A stretch of DNA of 64,000 nucleotides, taken from the IMG/VR virus record IMGVR_UViG_3300046821_000076, positions 1 to 64,000 of that record; one strand, written 5' to 3'. This DNA is from a virus. This document shows positions 52,901 to 61,312 of this stretch, piece by piece. How positions within the stretch are numbered: position 1 is the stretch's first letter; the number at the start of each line of letters is the position of its first letter. The position numbers and the translations under genes were made by a program. The notes beneath the pieces were generated by a model, which was given only the letters and a program-made list of their open reading frames with translations, was not told the origin of the DNA and made no database searches.

Positions 52901-53238
52901 GACATATTAACTTTAGTGAGGTAGGTGTAGTTGTTAATTCATTTGAAGAGTTAGATGAGCTAGTTACTCTGTATAACGCTTTAGACATAAAGTTTGATAC
53001 AAACAACATCGAAAATGCTAAACGAGCTAATCTGCGTAATCGGTATATCCAAATTTCAAGGGCAGATATCCAAACAAGGTTAGGTAGCAATCCTGACGTA
53101 TCCATTAGCATATTAAGTTACCCAATTACATATGTAATGGACAGTTTAGACTTTGTTGTTGCATACCACCTACTCAAATCAAACCAAGAAGATGAGCTAA
53201 TAGCTTATTTAGACAAACACTGTAAGGAATTTAAATAA
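52897..53238 (+). CDS. Small protein, unknown
   Basis: 113 residues. It has the same start context as its neighbours (ATGA overlap with the previous gene), a mostly helical C-terminus (DSLDFVVAYHLLKSNQEDEL) and no recognised motif. It overlaps the following ATG by one base (TAATG). Confidence 0.62.
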   Translation: MRHINFSEVGVVVNSFEELDELVTLYNALDIKFDTNNIENAKRANLRNRYIQISRADIQTRLGSNPDVSISILSYPITYVMDSLDFVVAYHLLKSNQEDELIAYLDKHCKEFK

Positions 53239-53606
53239 TGGCTCTTATCACTATTATGTGCAAACCACGAAATGCTGCAGAACGTAAGTTACTTATTGAT
53301 GCAGGTATTATCACACCATCTCAGAAACATCCATGGGTGTTCTTAGAACGTCTACGCTTTAGTGACCGGGTTGATGGAGTATATACTTCAATGCTGTATT
53401 GGAATGTATGCACTTACTATAGCTACCGGACACGGAGCTTACGTGTAACTGTTAAACAGTTCATCAACATCTATAATTTTATCAGTTTAATACCAGAAGC
53501 TGGTATTACGCATATTGTTCCATTTGTAGAGAGTACCTCACGTAACCGTGCAGCACTTAAATATTACTACCGTGTGGCGGACCTTATAAATGTCAAGTAT
53601 CAATAG
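53238..53606 (+). CDS. Small basic protein, unknown
   Basis: 122 residues, basic and Tyr-rich (WNVCTYYSYRTRSLRVTVKQ). No family is recognised. Its charge would allow nucleic-acid or polymerase contact, but that is only a guess. It overlaps the next gene by 17 bases. Confidence 0.62.
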   Translation: MALITIMCKPRNAAERKLLIDAGIITPSQKHPWVFLERLRFSDRVDGVYTSMLYWNVCTYYSYRTRSLRVTVKQFINIYNFISLIPEAGITHIVPFVESTSRNRAALKYYYRVADLINVKYQ

Positions 53607-53940
53607 CCGCATTAGCTATATGTACATTGAGTACTCTACAGCTTTTCATATGAAATATAAGCGTCTATTCGCAGATACTATCTACGATAGTGATCGAATA
53701 GATTCCTGCCCTTTAGTTATTACATGGGCTGCAACAGATATGTGGGTAGAAGATGGTAATGCTAAATCCTTAGCAATCTCTGCTAAAACAACTAACTACA
53801 AAGATAGTTTTAAAGTAACTGAAGAATTCTTTGAAGATGCCTTACAAGCTTACTTCCTCTTCCCTGATACAAAAGAAGATGATGATGAAGACTCTAGCAA
53901 TCTACGCTTCGAATTCGTTAAAGCACTCTTAAACAAGTAA
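53590..53940 (+). CDS. Small acidic-tailed protein, unknown
   Basis: 116 residues with an Asp/Glu-rich segment near 96-103 (KEDDDEDSS). The fold is otherwise alpha/beta. It overlaps the previous gene by 17 bases and ends 32 bases before the second polymerase subunit, completing the four-gene insertion. Confidence 0.62.
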   Translation: MSSINSRISYMYIEYSTAFHMKYKRLFADTIYDSDRIDSCPLVITWAATDMWVEDGNAKSLAISAKTTNYKDSFKVTEEFFEDALQAYFLFPDTKEDDDEDSSNLRFEFVKALLNK

Positions 53941-53972
53941 CCAACACACCTAAACAAACCAAGGAATAAACC

Positions 53973-55223
53973 ATGAAACACTTCTCAGCTTTAGACTACC
54001 TGTGTATTGATATTGCCAACAACGTTGGTAAACAAGATGGCTTCCTTGGAGACAAGGATACCTTTGAAAATCGTATCCAATGGGTTAAAGACAATGTCAA
54101 TGATCTACCTGAATACTACGTTAGAGCAGAAGATAAGTATCAATACATCAAAGGTGTATTAGCTTTAGCTGATGTCCTTGGAGGTAAGCCTACAGGTCAT
54201 ACTGTAGCTCTTGATGCAATCTGCTCAGGCATATCTATTATGTCTGCAATTACAGGTTGTCTCAAAGGCTGTAAGGCTACAGGACTTGTAGCCACAGGCT
54301 ACCGTCCTGATGCCTATACAGCCGTTACAGACGCTATGAACAGAATGCTATCTAAGCAAGGTATCCAAACAACAATCTCCCGTAAGGTAGCTAAGGAAGC
54401 AGTAATGCAAGCGAGCTATGGAAGTACTCGTAAACCAAAAGAAACTTTTGGCGAGAATACTCCTGAACTACGTGCATTTGAAGATGCTTGTATGGAGGTA
54501 GCCCCTGAAGCCTTTAAGCTTATGAGAGTATTAATTGATGCTTGGAATCCTAACGCTTTAGAACACTCTTGGTATATGCCTGATGCATTCAGCGTAAAGA
54601 TCAAAGTACTAGAACAGAAGGAAACCAAGATATACATCAAAGAATTGGACGATGCTTGTGTGACTATGATCACTAAAGAGAATAAACCAGTTAAACGTGG
54701 TGTATCTCTTTGCGCTAACATGGTTCACGCATGTGACTCGTACATACTACGCTCTATGGTACGTAGATGCTCATATGACGTATATAACATCACTGAGGTA
54801 CTAACAGTCATTAACAATGAATTAGTAGCTCCTACGAGCTATACAGTGATCCCTGATAAAATGGAAGAACTCCTAGCTCTCTACGCTGTTATGAATATTC
54901 CTGATACTCGTATCTTGGATTACATCACTCCATCTACAGTCAATGCAGTACCTAAGAAATACTTACTTCAATTGAAGAATACTATTTCTATGATGCTTCA
55001 TTACGGTAGCTTTGATATCCTTACTATTCACGACGCGTTTCGCTGTGCTCCATCTAATTGCAATGCAGTACGCTACTGGTATGCAGAGATTCTAGCTGAG
55101 CTTGCTGACTCTAATATCCTAGAGTGTATCTATGAACAAATCACAGGTACTCATCGTAAGTTTAGAAAAGCTGTACCAAACCTTTCATCTCTAATCCGTC
55201 AAGCAGATTACCAACTCTCATGA
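53973..55223 (+). CDS. RNA polymerase II subunit 2 (N4 gp16-like, catalytic part)
   Basis: 416 residues with all catalytic motifs of single-subunit RNA polymerases: motif A LDAICSGISIMSAI (D81), motif B RKVAKEAVMQASYG (R137, K141, Y149, spacing +4/+8 as in T7), and motif C LTIHDAF (H353, D354). The N-terminus begins just before motif A, so this chain alone lacks the DxxGR block that lies in the gene at 51581. It keeps the Tyr that the giant virion polymerase has lost. AAACCAAGGAAT precedes the ATG. Confidence 0.92.
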   Translation: MKHFSALDYLCIDIANNVGKQDGFLGDKDTFENRIQWVKDNVNDLPEYYVRAEDKYQYIKGVLALADVLGGKPTGHTVALDAICSGISIMSAITGCLKGCKATGLVATGYRPDAYTAVTDAMNRMLSKQGIQTTISRKVAKEAVMQASYGSTRKPKETFGENTPELRAFEDACMEVAPEAFKLMRVLIDAWNPNALEHSWYMPDAFSVKIKVLEQKETKIYIKELDDACVTMITKENKPVKRGVSLCANMVHACDSYILRSMVRRCSYDVYNITEVLTVINNELVAPTSYTVIPDKMEELLALYAVMNIPDTRILDYITPSTVNAVPKKYLLQLKNTISMMLHYGSFDILTIHDAFRCAPSNCNAVRYWYAEILAELADSNILECIYEQITGTHRKFRKAVPNLSSLIRQADYQLS

Positions 55224-55258
55224 GTTGGTTTTCTCTTTAATACCATCAAGGAATAAAC

Positions 55259-55561
55259 ATGAATCTCGTACTTGAAAATTTACCTCTAACACTTGTATTT
55301 AAAAAGTCTAGGCAGAACTTAGATTTACTATCTCAGTACTACGGGGGAGTTTTTATTAAAGCCACTAACAGTAAAAATATAGCAATACCTATTCATGAAT
55401 TACTAGATGATGTTCCTAGTAGAACTCATGGGACTTTAATACTAGGTAATGCACAAACACCTCGTAAAGTATTTAATCATGCAAATCTTAAAGAAATTCT
55501 AATACGTAAAGATATTCATCCACTATTAGCTATAGAGTACATAAAGGAGATTCTTAAATGA
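55259..55561 (+). CDS. Small early protein, unknown
   Basis: 100 residues. A beta-rich N-terminal half is followed by helices ending in LKEILIRKDIHPLLAIEYIK, a layout resembling other small early proteins here. CAAGGAAT precedes the ATG. Its stop overlaps the next ATG by four bases. Confidence 0.6.
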   Translation: MNLVLENLPLTLVFKKSRQNLDLLSQYYGGVFIKATNSKNIAIPIHELLDDVPSRTHGTLILGNAQTPRKVFNHANLKEILIRKDIHPLLAIEYIKEILK

Positions 55562-55887
55562 AAAGTCTTAATGTAATTAATTTTTATCTTACGAACCCTT
55601 TATATCAAGAACTAATTAGAGAGCATATATGGGCTAGAAGAATTCATAATCTCAACCGTAAACCAGCATATTTAAAACTGTGTTTATCCCTGCTGTATTC
55701 TAAAAGCTGTATCCCAGAATCCTACCAGAGATACAGCATAGCAACTCCTAACCCTGACGGTTTAGACCCACTACTATCAGAAGATCAAGTAATGCTACTC
55801 ATAGACTCTAGTAAACTTATTGGTTTACCTGAGTTGTCTTATCTTGCAGCAGCCTTACATCAAGAGAATAAACAGAACAAGCTCTGA
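55558..55887 (+). CDS. Small early protein, unknown
   Basis: 109 residues, basic N-terminal half (HIWARRIHNLNRKPAYLKLC), helical C-terminus (EDQVMLLIDSSKLIGLPELS). Coupled to the previous gene (ATGA). Function unknown. Confidence 0.6.
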   Translation: MKSLNVINFYLTNPLYQELIREHIWARRIHNLNRKPAYLKLCLSLLYSKSCIPESYQRYSIATPNPDGLDPLLSEDQVMLLIDSSKLIGLPELSYLAAALHQENKQNKL

Positions 55888-55934
55888 TGCTTGTTTTGTT
55901 GTTCTTCTTTCTTTTTTCTATGATTTAAACTAAT

Positions 55935-55953
55935 GTGCCCTTTGGGCACTTTT
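55935..55953 (+). promoter_or_regulatory. GTGCCC-TTT-GGGCAC triloop hairpin
   Basis: A perfect 6-bp stem with TTT loop followed by TTTTATGG, 41 bases before an ATG and 48 bases after the previous stop. It is one of the CCCTTTGGG group and could be a terminator or a virion-polymerase promoter. Confidence 0.5.
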
Positions 55954-55993
55954 ATGGTCATATGATCACGTAACTTTCAAAGGACATAAGCAA

Positions 55994-56545
55994 ATGCTTA
56001 AACTTAAAGACATTCAAACTAAACCAGTAATCTACCAAGGGCTTGAAGTAGATGTACCTGCAGATACTAACTTCATGTGGTTACGTCATAACGATAAGAA
56101 GACAGTATTATGGGCTTCTGCAAAAAAACCTGTATGGCATCGTGAGCATAAATGCTATATCCCCCCTTCAGGTGCTACTCTCGTAGCTGTACTTGAACAT
56201 GCAGACCTTACTGTAGAACAAGTAAAAGATTCATTAGAGACTGATGAAAGCTTACCTACAGCTCAAGATTTAGAACAACTAGATGTAGTTGTAAACCTTG
56301 TTAAAAATCTACGTAGATTTGCAAACAGCTTAGAACGTAACGTAACTAAAGCAAGTACTAATCCTAGCCCTGAAAGCATTCAGTCACTTCTACAACATGT
56401 ATATGCTGACGAAGGTGAATTAGATAACTTCTATAATCATGCTATTGAAGAAGCAACAAAATACGGTATTGTTGCTGAGCAGGATGAAGACTCAGACGAA
56501 GATCATGAAGCATTGCTTAAATTCATTAATGCCATCCTTAAATAA
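55994..56545 (+). CDS. Early protein, unknown
   Basis: 183 residues. The N-terminal 70 form a beta-rich domain (ADTNFMWLRHNDKKTVLWAS ... KCYIPPSGATLV); the rest is helical and acidic (ARRFANSLERN, AEQDEDSDEDHEAL). AAAGGACATAAG precedes the ATG. The tail is similar in kind to acidic DNA-mimic tails. Function unknown. Confidence 0.62.
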   Translation: MLKLKDIQTKPVIYQGLEVDVPADTNFMWLRHNDKKTVLWASAKKPVWHREHKCYIPPSGATLVAVLEHADLTVEQVKDSLETDESLPTAQDLEQLDVVVNLVKNLRRFANSLERNVTKASTNPSPESIQSLLQHVYADEGELDNFYNHAIEEATKYGIVAEQDEDSDEDHEALLKFINAILK

Positions 56546-56553
56546 TCTATTTG

Positions 56554-56577
56554 GAGGTACAGCTTATGCTGTACCTC
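56554..56577 (+). terminator. Perfect 10-bp hairpin
   Basis: GAGGTACAGC, TTAT, GCTGTACCTC (56554-56577), nine bases after the stop of the previous gene. It is followed by TTAGAGG and lacks a T-run, so it is an attenuator or weak terminator ahead of the inserted endonuclease gene. Confidence 0.5.
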
Positions 56578-56625
56578 TTAGAGGTGCTTATCAAACTGTT
56601 AACTTATACGTAGGAAAGACAAATC

Positions 56626-57336
56626 ATGGTATCGCATATTAAAGATATTACAGGTATTAAATTCGGATCGCTTACTGCTATTAAATTAGCTTATGTTAAG
56701 AACAGACGGACTTATTGGGAGTATAGCTGCGTATGCGGTAAAACTCACATTGCACGTGCTAGTACTGTAACTTATGAGGTAACTCGCAAAAACGATCCTG
56801 AATTACCATCATGCGGATGTATAGACGTAGCTAGAAAAACTAAACATGGTTTTCATAAAACTAATGATTTACACCCTGCCTATATAGCCTATAGAAATAT
56901 GATGGCTAGATGCTACAACCCTAATGACACTGGCTATAAACGGTATGGAGCAGTAGGGGTAACTGTAGCAGACTGTTGGAAAGGTAACCCTGAAGCTTTT
57001 GTTAAATGGTCTCTTGAAAATGGATGGGATAAAAACCTACACATTGATAAAGATATTAAATGTAAAGCCATGGGGATCTACCCTCATATATACAGTCCTG
57101 ATACCTGTACTTGGACTACTGCTAAACTTAATGTAGCAGAAGCCACGAATAGAACTAATTACGGCAAACGTCCTAACATCAAGCTAAGCCAAGAAGAAGT
57201 AGATGAGATTCTTCATCTCTACTCCAGTGGAGAGATTACTAACCAATCTGAGCTTGCTAGAATGTACGGAGTAACCCCAAGTTCTATATGTAGATTGATA
57301 CCACTAGAATTAAATAAACGTAACAAGCTGATTTAA
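56626..57336 (+). CDS. Homing-type endonuclease with zinc motif and HTH tail
   Basis: 236 residues. The N-terminus has a C-x-C...C-G-C zinc-like element (SCVCGKTHIA ... PSCGC), also found at the end of the intron-encoded HNH protein. The middle (YIAYRNMMARCYNPNDTGYK, RYGAVGVTVADCW, then SPDTCTWTTAKLN) is the RCxxP..YxxYGxRGI..W...NxxW pattern of a phage HNH-related endonuclease family. Residues 195-225 form a helix-turn-helix (NQSELARMYGVTPSSICRL). It is likely a free-standing mobile gene. Confidence 0.78.
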   Translation: MVSHIKDITGIKFGSLTAIKLAYVKNRRTYWEYSCVCGKTHIARASTVTYEVTRKNDPELPSCGCIDVARKTKHGFHKTNDLHPAYIAYRNMMARCYNPNDTGYKRYGAVGVTVADCWKGNPEAFVKWSLENGWDKNLHIDKDIKCKAMGIYPHIYSPDTCTWTTAKLNVAEATNRTNYGKRPNIKLSQEEVDEILHLYSSGEITNQSELARMYGVTPSSICRLIPLELNKRNKLI

Positions 57337-57340
57337 GATA

Positions 57341-57592
57341 ATGATCGATATTCTTATCGTAGACACACCTATAGATAGATTAAATAAACTAGCTACTCTG
57401 TTTAAAGGTCATTGTTATTGGTTTAAGCATAATACAGGTAAACTACTAATAAGACAGTTCTCAGCCTTTAATAGCGATACATCCACATATTCCAGCTTAT
57501 CTGAAGATGATTTAGCAACACTAGAATTCTTACCTGACTTTGACACAAGATATACATACCTGTTATCGTTGTCTCTCGGTATCAATGCCTGA
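57341..57592 (+). CDS. Small unknown protein
   Basis: 83 residues, alpha/beta, starting four bases after the endonuclease gene. No family is recognised. The last 25 residues (SEDDLATLEFLPDFDTRYTY) form an acidic helix. It ends at a 213-base stretch with several RNA stems. Confidence 0.58.
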   Translation: MIDILIVDTPIDRLNKLATLFKGHCYWFKHNTGKLLIRQFSAFNSDTSTYSSLSEDDLATLEFLPDFDTRYTYLLSLSLGINA

Positions 57593-57785
57593 CTTAGTGG
57601 CTTAAGAGTTTATGACTCTTACCACCTATGCTATTTAATTCCTTGGATAGTATGTGGTGTAACTAGGTAGCCTAGGTTTAATTTCATTTACCTACTCCTT
57701 ACGCTTCCCTCCGTATGGCGAAAGAGGGAACCCATTCAGTTTATAGCCTATAACTCTACCCCAAGATGTTATAGGTTTTTTTTTT
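57593..57785 (+). ncRNA. Structured non-coding stretch, candidate small RNA
   Basis: There is no gene here. In order: a stem with 2-base bulge, GTGG..TAAGAGT / ACTCTTA CCAC (57597-57625); an unstructured AT-rich part; a 7-bp stem TTCCCTC / GAGGGAA (57705-57730); and a CCTATAAC/GTTATAGG terminator with ten T. Stem, stem, strong terminator is the layout of a phage small RNA or a riboregulator of the gene at 57806. No tRNA features are present. Confidence 0.45.
57747..57785 (+). terminator. Strong rho-independent terminator (T10)
   Basis: CCTATAAC (57747-57754) pairs with GTTATAGG (57768-57775) around a 13-base loop and is followed by ten T. It is the clearest terminator in the early region. 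Confidence 0.85.
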
Positions 57786-57805
57786 ATCTAAACCAAGGAA
57801 CAGTA

Positions 57806-58144
57806 ATGAAAACTATATACTTGCCTCCAACCTACATAATACCTAATGGTAGTGTGATTTCCTGGAGCTTTCCTGCTACAGATTTCGATAGTGATATTCA
57901 AAAACTTATCTCAAAGCTTGACCTTATACGCATAGAAGGTGGCAACCATAACTACGCATTTAATCTCTTACCTACCCACCATGCTCCATTAGTTTTCGCA
58001 TTTCACGAGACTAATTTGCTTATGCAGTTAGTGACGGGAGAATCAGATAGCTTTTACCTCAAAGCTGCTCTACGTGAATTTATGAATGCTTTTATAGTAT
58101 TCAATTCCAAAGGTGATCGAGTGTACCCAGAGGATATTATCTAA
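57806..58144 (+). CDS. Small unknown protein
   Basis: 112 residues. A beta-rich N-terminal half is followed by a helix (SFYLKAALREFMNAFIVF). AAACCAAGGAAC precedes the ATG. Its stop overlaps the next ATG (TAATG). No family is recognised. Confidence 0.6.
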   Translation: MKTIYLPPTYIIPNGSVISWSFPATDFDSDIQKLISKLDLIRIEGGNHNYAFNLLPTHHAPLVFAFHETNLLMQLVTGESDSFYLKAALREFMNAFIVFNSKGDRVYPEDII

Positions 58145-58458
58145 TGCTTAAAGCGTATAAAACTGCGTGTAGACGAAGAAGCTTAAGAGTTGAATTAGTA
58201 TCTGATTTTTTAGATGCTAGAGCGCTTGAGGAACACCGTATCGAGTTAGACTGCGTAAGCTTATCACCGGAAATGTACATTTCACTATTCAGATCATCCA
58301 GATACCCTCTTGTTAATATAGACGAGTATTTCAATTATGCTGAGTTAATGGGCATTAATCTCGCTACAGATTCTAAAGCACGCGAAGAATCCTTCGCAAT
58401 ACTTTTAGAAATCTTAGAAACGAAATATGGCATTGAGTATGTTGAGGCTGAAAAGTAG
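58144..58458 (+). CDS. Small unknown protein
   Basis: 104 residues, basic N-terminus (KAYKTACRRRSLRVELV), then mixed helices. Coupled to the previous gene by a one-base overlap. A triloop hairpin begins on the base after its stop. Confidence 0.6.
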   Translation: MLKAYKTACRRRSLRVELVSDFLDARALEEHRIELDCVSLSPEMYISLFRSSRYPLVNIDEYFNYAELMGINLATDSKAREESFAILLEILETKYGIEYVEAEK

Positions 58459-58478
58459 AGCACCCTTTGGGTGCTTTT
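58459..58478 (+). terminator. AGCACCC-TTT-GGGTGCT hairpin with T-run
   Basis: A 7-bp perfect stem with TTT loop starts directly after the TAG stop and continues into TTTTG. Its place suits a terminator. It has the same CCCTTTGGG core and triloop as the hairpins at 50028 and 55935. Confidence 0.6.
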
Positions 58479-58529
58479 GTGGGAACTATCTAGTTCTTTC
58501 AATTAACCTCACTACTTAGGAGATAGGCA

Positions 58530-58826
58530 ATGCTTATTTCAGATTCAGACACACAATCTTTAATTGCTGATGCTGTTAATGCAAAGCAACAAGGCGTGAA
58601 GCTCACTCAAGAAGATTTAGCATTGGCTTATGGTATTAGTACTACAAGTGTAAGACGTGTTCTTGCAGAGGCTAAACTGGTTGAGTTCAAATCTCATAAA
58701 TGCCAATGGGAAGATGACCTAATCCAATGTCTTAAATCCCATGGGTTAGACAGCCTGCAAACACTAAGTAGCTTTATCGCTAAGGCTAAACAAAATGAAC
58801 ACGCAATCCAATCAGCACAAGCTTAA
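58530..58826 (+). CDS. Helix-turn-helix protein
   Basis: 98 residues. Residues 25-50 (LTQEDLALAYGISTTSVRRV) form a clear HTH. The C-terminal 45 residues are helical (DDLIQCLKSHGLDSLQTLSS). It may regulate the AAA+/VWA operon that follows or recruit a host factor to phage DNA. It overlaps the next gene by 32 bases. Confidence 0.7.
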   Translation: MLISDSDTQSLIADAVNAKQQGVKLTQEDLALAYGISTTSVRRVLAEAKLVEFKSHKCQWEDDLIQCLKSHGLDSLQTLSSFIAKAKQNEHAIQSAQA

Positions 58827-58971
58827 ACACAATCCGATGTATTCAACAGCTAATAGCTTAGATGAAGCATTAGCTGAAATTAAAACTCGATTACCTATCG
58901 AAAACAGTATTCAACTTAAAGCAGCTCTTATGCTGTACCACAACACGTTAATCAAGGAATTAAACAAATGA
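58795..58971 (+). CDS. 58-residue unknown protein
   Basis: A short gene whose ATG (58795) overlaps the end of the HTH gene and whose stop overlaps the start of the AAA+ gene by four bases (ATGA). It is helical and charged (SLDEALAEIKTRLP, then LKAALMLYHNTLIKEL). It is supported by tight coupling on both sides. Function unknown. Confidence 0.6.
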   Translation: MNTQSNQHKLKHNPMYSTANSLDEALAEIKTRLPIENSIQLKAALMLYHNTLIKELNK

Positions 58972-60023
58972 CTATTTCAAGCAACCGTGTAAACGTAACT
59001 CTTGCTGACGCTAAACCAATGGTTAAAGCGTTAATCGCATCAGGTATTCCTACTAACCTCTTATCTAGCCCTGGGCTTGGAAAGAGTGACTTGATCAAAG
59101 CAATCGCAAAAGAATTAAATCTAAAGTTGATTGATATTCGTCTATCTACTTGCGATCCTTGCGATCTATCAGGACTACCTAACATTCAGAATGGACGTTC
59201 TGTATGGAGTCCTAACCAAGCATTCCCATTACAAAACATGGATGAAGTACCTGAAGGTTACGAAGGCTGGTTACTTTTTCTTGATGAGATCACCAATGCT
59301 CCTATGGCAGTACAGGCAGCGTCATATCGTCTAATCCTAGATCGTGAAGTAGGACAGTACAAATTACATGACAAAGTATTCATCGCTTCAGCAGGTAATT
59401 TAATTACTGACGCTGCAGCAGTTACAGGTGAAATGTCTACAGCATTGAAATCTCGTATGGCTCACATCAACATTCAAGTATCAGCGGATGCTTGGTTAGA
59501 GTGGGCAGATAAACCAGAGAATAGTGTGCATTACGCAATTACTTCTTATATCCGTTTTAAACGTGAAACTGGTTTATATACATTCAATCCAGATGTAGAT
59601 GCAGATACTTATGCATGTCCTCGTTCATGGGGTATGGCAGCTAAGATCATTGATAACGTAGGTATTGATAACAACAGTATCCAAATGTTATTGGGTTCAG
59701 TGTTATCTATGGGTGTAGCTTTAGAATTCATGACATTCGTGAAGTACTACTCAAACTTACCTACATTAAAAGAAATCTTACGTGATCCGCATAATGCACG
59801 TATGCCTACAGAGCGTGGACCACTATTCGCACTATCAGGCTTAGTATCTACGTCTATGGATAAAGACAACGCAGGTACGTTATTGGAATACGTAAAACGT
59901 ATGCCTTCAGAAATGCAAGCAGCTACTGCTATTCCTGCATTCAAACGTACACCTGCAATCCTAACAGTAACTGCAGTACGTGAATGGTTACAGCCATACA
60001 TCGCTAAGTTACGTCAAGACTAA
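58968..60023 (+). CDS. MoxR-type AAA+ ATPase
   Basis: 351 residues. The Walker A motif is SSPGLGKSD at 33-41, Walker B LLFLDEITN at 102-110, and sensor 1 IASAGN near 142. This is the MoxR/dynein-related AAA+ form, which usually works with a VWA-domain partner, encoded here 69 bases downstream. N4-like phages carry the same pair (from memory gp24/gp25). The role is probably remodelling of a host or phage protein complex. A terminator follows. Confidence 0.85.
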   Translation: MTISSNRVNVTLADAKPMVKALIASGIPTNLLSSPGLGKSDLIKAIAKELNLKLIDIRLSTCDPCDLSGLPNIQNGRSVWSPNQAFPLQNMDEVPEGYEGWLLFLDEITNAPMAVQAASYRLILDREVGQYKLHDKVFIASAGNLITDAAAVTGEMSTALKSRMAHINIQVSADAWLEWADKPENSVHYAITSYIRFKRETGLYTFNPDVDADTYACPRSWGMAAKIIDNVGIDNNSIQMLLGSVLSMGVALEFMTFVKYYSNLPTLKEILRDPHNARMPTERGPLFALSGLVSTSMDKDNAGTLLEYVKRMPSEMQAATAIPAFKRTPAILTVTAVREWLQPYIAKLRQD

Positions 60024-60037
60024 TTAAACATATAAAT

Positions 60038-60064
60038 ACCTCCCTATTTAGGGAGGTTATTTAT
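60038..60064 (+). terminator. Terminator between AAA+ and VWA genes
   Basis: ACCTCCCT, ATTT, AGGGAGGT (60038-60057) then TATTTATC. It is a perfect stem but only a partial T-run, so it probably attenuates. Confidence 0.65.
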
Positions 60065-60091
60065 CTAAGCACCTCATATACAGAGATTCTT

Positions 60092-61303
60092 ATGAAACGT
60101 ATTATTCCAACACAAGAACAGCAAGAAGTTCTATCAAGAACATTGACTCATATCCTTATTCGTCCTGATAACGCTTTCTACGCATCTCTAGCATTAGGTG
60201 CTGAAACTTATTGGTCAAACGATATTCCTACAGCAGCTACCAACGGTAAAGACCTTGTCTTTAATCCTCAGTGGTTTACCTCTTTAAACAAAGAAGAACG
60301 TATTGGGTTAATTCTACATGAGTTAATGCACATGGTTTATCACCATACTATTCGTATCGGTAATCGCGATCCTGAGCTATGGAACGTAGCAGGGGATCAT
60401 GTAATTAATACCGAGCTTAAGAAGAGTGGTTACACACTTCCTAAAGGAGGTTGTTGTGATATGCGTTTTCAGGGTATGGAAACAGAAGAGGTATACAACA
60501 TCCTCTGGGACGAAGAACAACAACAACCAGGAAAACACAAAAACAACATGCCTGACTTATTACTCCCAGGAGAAGATGATTCAGATTCTCAAGGTCAATC
60601 TGCAGGAGAAAAAAGCCAAGGAGGGGATAGTGAAGGTAATATCCCAACTCCTTCTAAAGAAGAGATTGAACAGCACATCAAAGAACAATTAGTTCAAGCT
60701 GTACAATCTGCTCAACTGAAAGGACAAGCAGGAAATATCCCTGGGAACATCGTACGAGATTTACAAAAGCTATTACAGCCTAAGTTACCTTGGAAACAGA
60801 TTCTACGTAAGTTTCTATTCTCTATGAATAAGACAGATTATTCATGGACTAAACCAAACAGACGATATATCCATCAAGGGATTATCTTACCTAGTCTTCA
60901 TGGAGAATCATTAGGGCAAATTGATTTTGCTATTGATACTTCAGGCTCTGTAAGCATAGCTGACTTCAACCGTTTCATCAGTGAGATTGCTTATGTATTT
61001 AAGCAGTTTAAACCAGACGGTATAGGTGTATATCAATTCGATCACATCCTACAGTCTACAGACAAGGTAGCTACTCTTAATGACTTCATGAAATTAGAAT
61101 TCAAAGGAGGAGGGGGTACTAATATCGAACCTGTACTTGAGTACTATAAAGCTCAAAGTAAAGGTAAAGCGTTAATTGTACTTACTGATGGATACTTCCA
61201 CCACACTGCTGAAATGAATCCAAACAAACCTGTTATCTGGCTTATCTACGATAACCCTAACTGGCAACCTCCATTTGGTAAAGCAGTCTACTTTGACAAC
61301 TAA
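60092..61303 (+). CDS. VWA-domain protein with N-terminal metallopeptidase-like motif
   Basis: 403 residues. An HELMH motif at 76-80 (IGLILHELMHMVYHH) resembles the DUF2201-type zinc-binding domain. A Gln/Gly/Ser/Glu-rich linker lies near 150-200. A C-terminal VWA domain carries the MIDAS motif DTSGSVS at 282-288 and VLTDGYFHH. Such proteins partner MoxR ATPases as substrate adaptors. Whether the zinc site is a protease is uncertain; the linker suggests flexible tethering. Confidence 0.83.
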   Translation: MKRIIPTQEQQEVLSRTLTHILIRPDNAFYASLALGAETYWSNDIPTAATNGKDLVFNPQWFTSLNKEERIGLILHELMHMVYHHTIRIGNRDPELWNVAGDHVINTELKKSGYTLPKGGCCDMRFQGMETEEVYNILWDEEQQQPGKHKNNMPDLLLPGEDDSDSQGQSAGEKSQGGDSEGNIPTPSKEEIEQHIKEQLVQAVQSAQLKGQAGNIPGNIVRDLQKLLQPKLPWKQILRKFLFSMNKTDYSWTKPNRRYIHQGIILPSLHGESLGQIDFAIDTSGSVSIADFNRFISEIAYVFKQFKPDGIGVYQFDHILQSTDKVATLNDFMKLEFKGGGGTNIEPVLEYYKAQSKGKALIVLTDGYFHHTAEMNPNKPVIWLIYDNPNWQPPFGKAVYFDN

Positions 61304-61312
61304 GGTACAACC

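Noticed and set aside
56439-56642. 67-codon frame between the genes at 55994 and 56626
   Set aside because: It overlaps the end of the real gene in another frame and runs through the 10-bp hairpin; no ribosome site.
57593-57785. Possible tRNA
   Set aside because: No T-loop GTTC-type sequence, no 7-bp acceptor stem pairing at tRNA distance, no CCA end.
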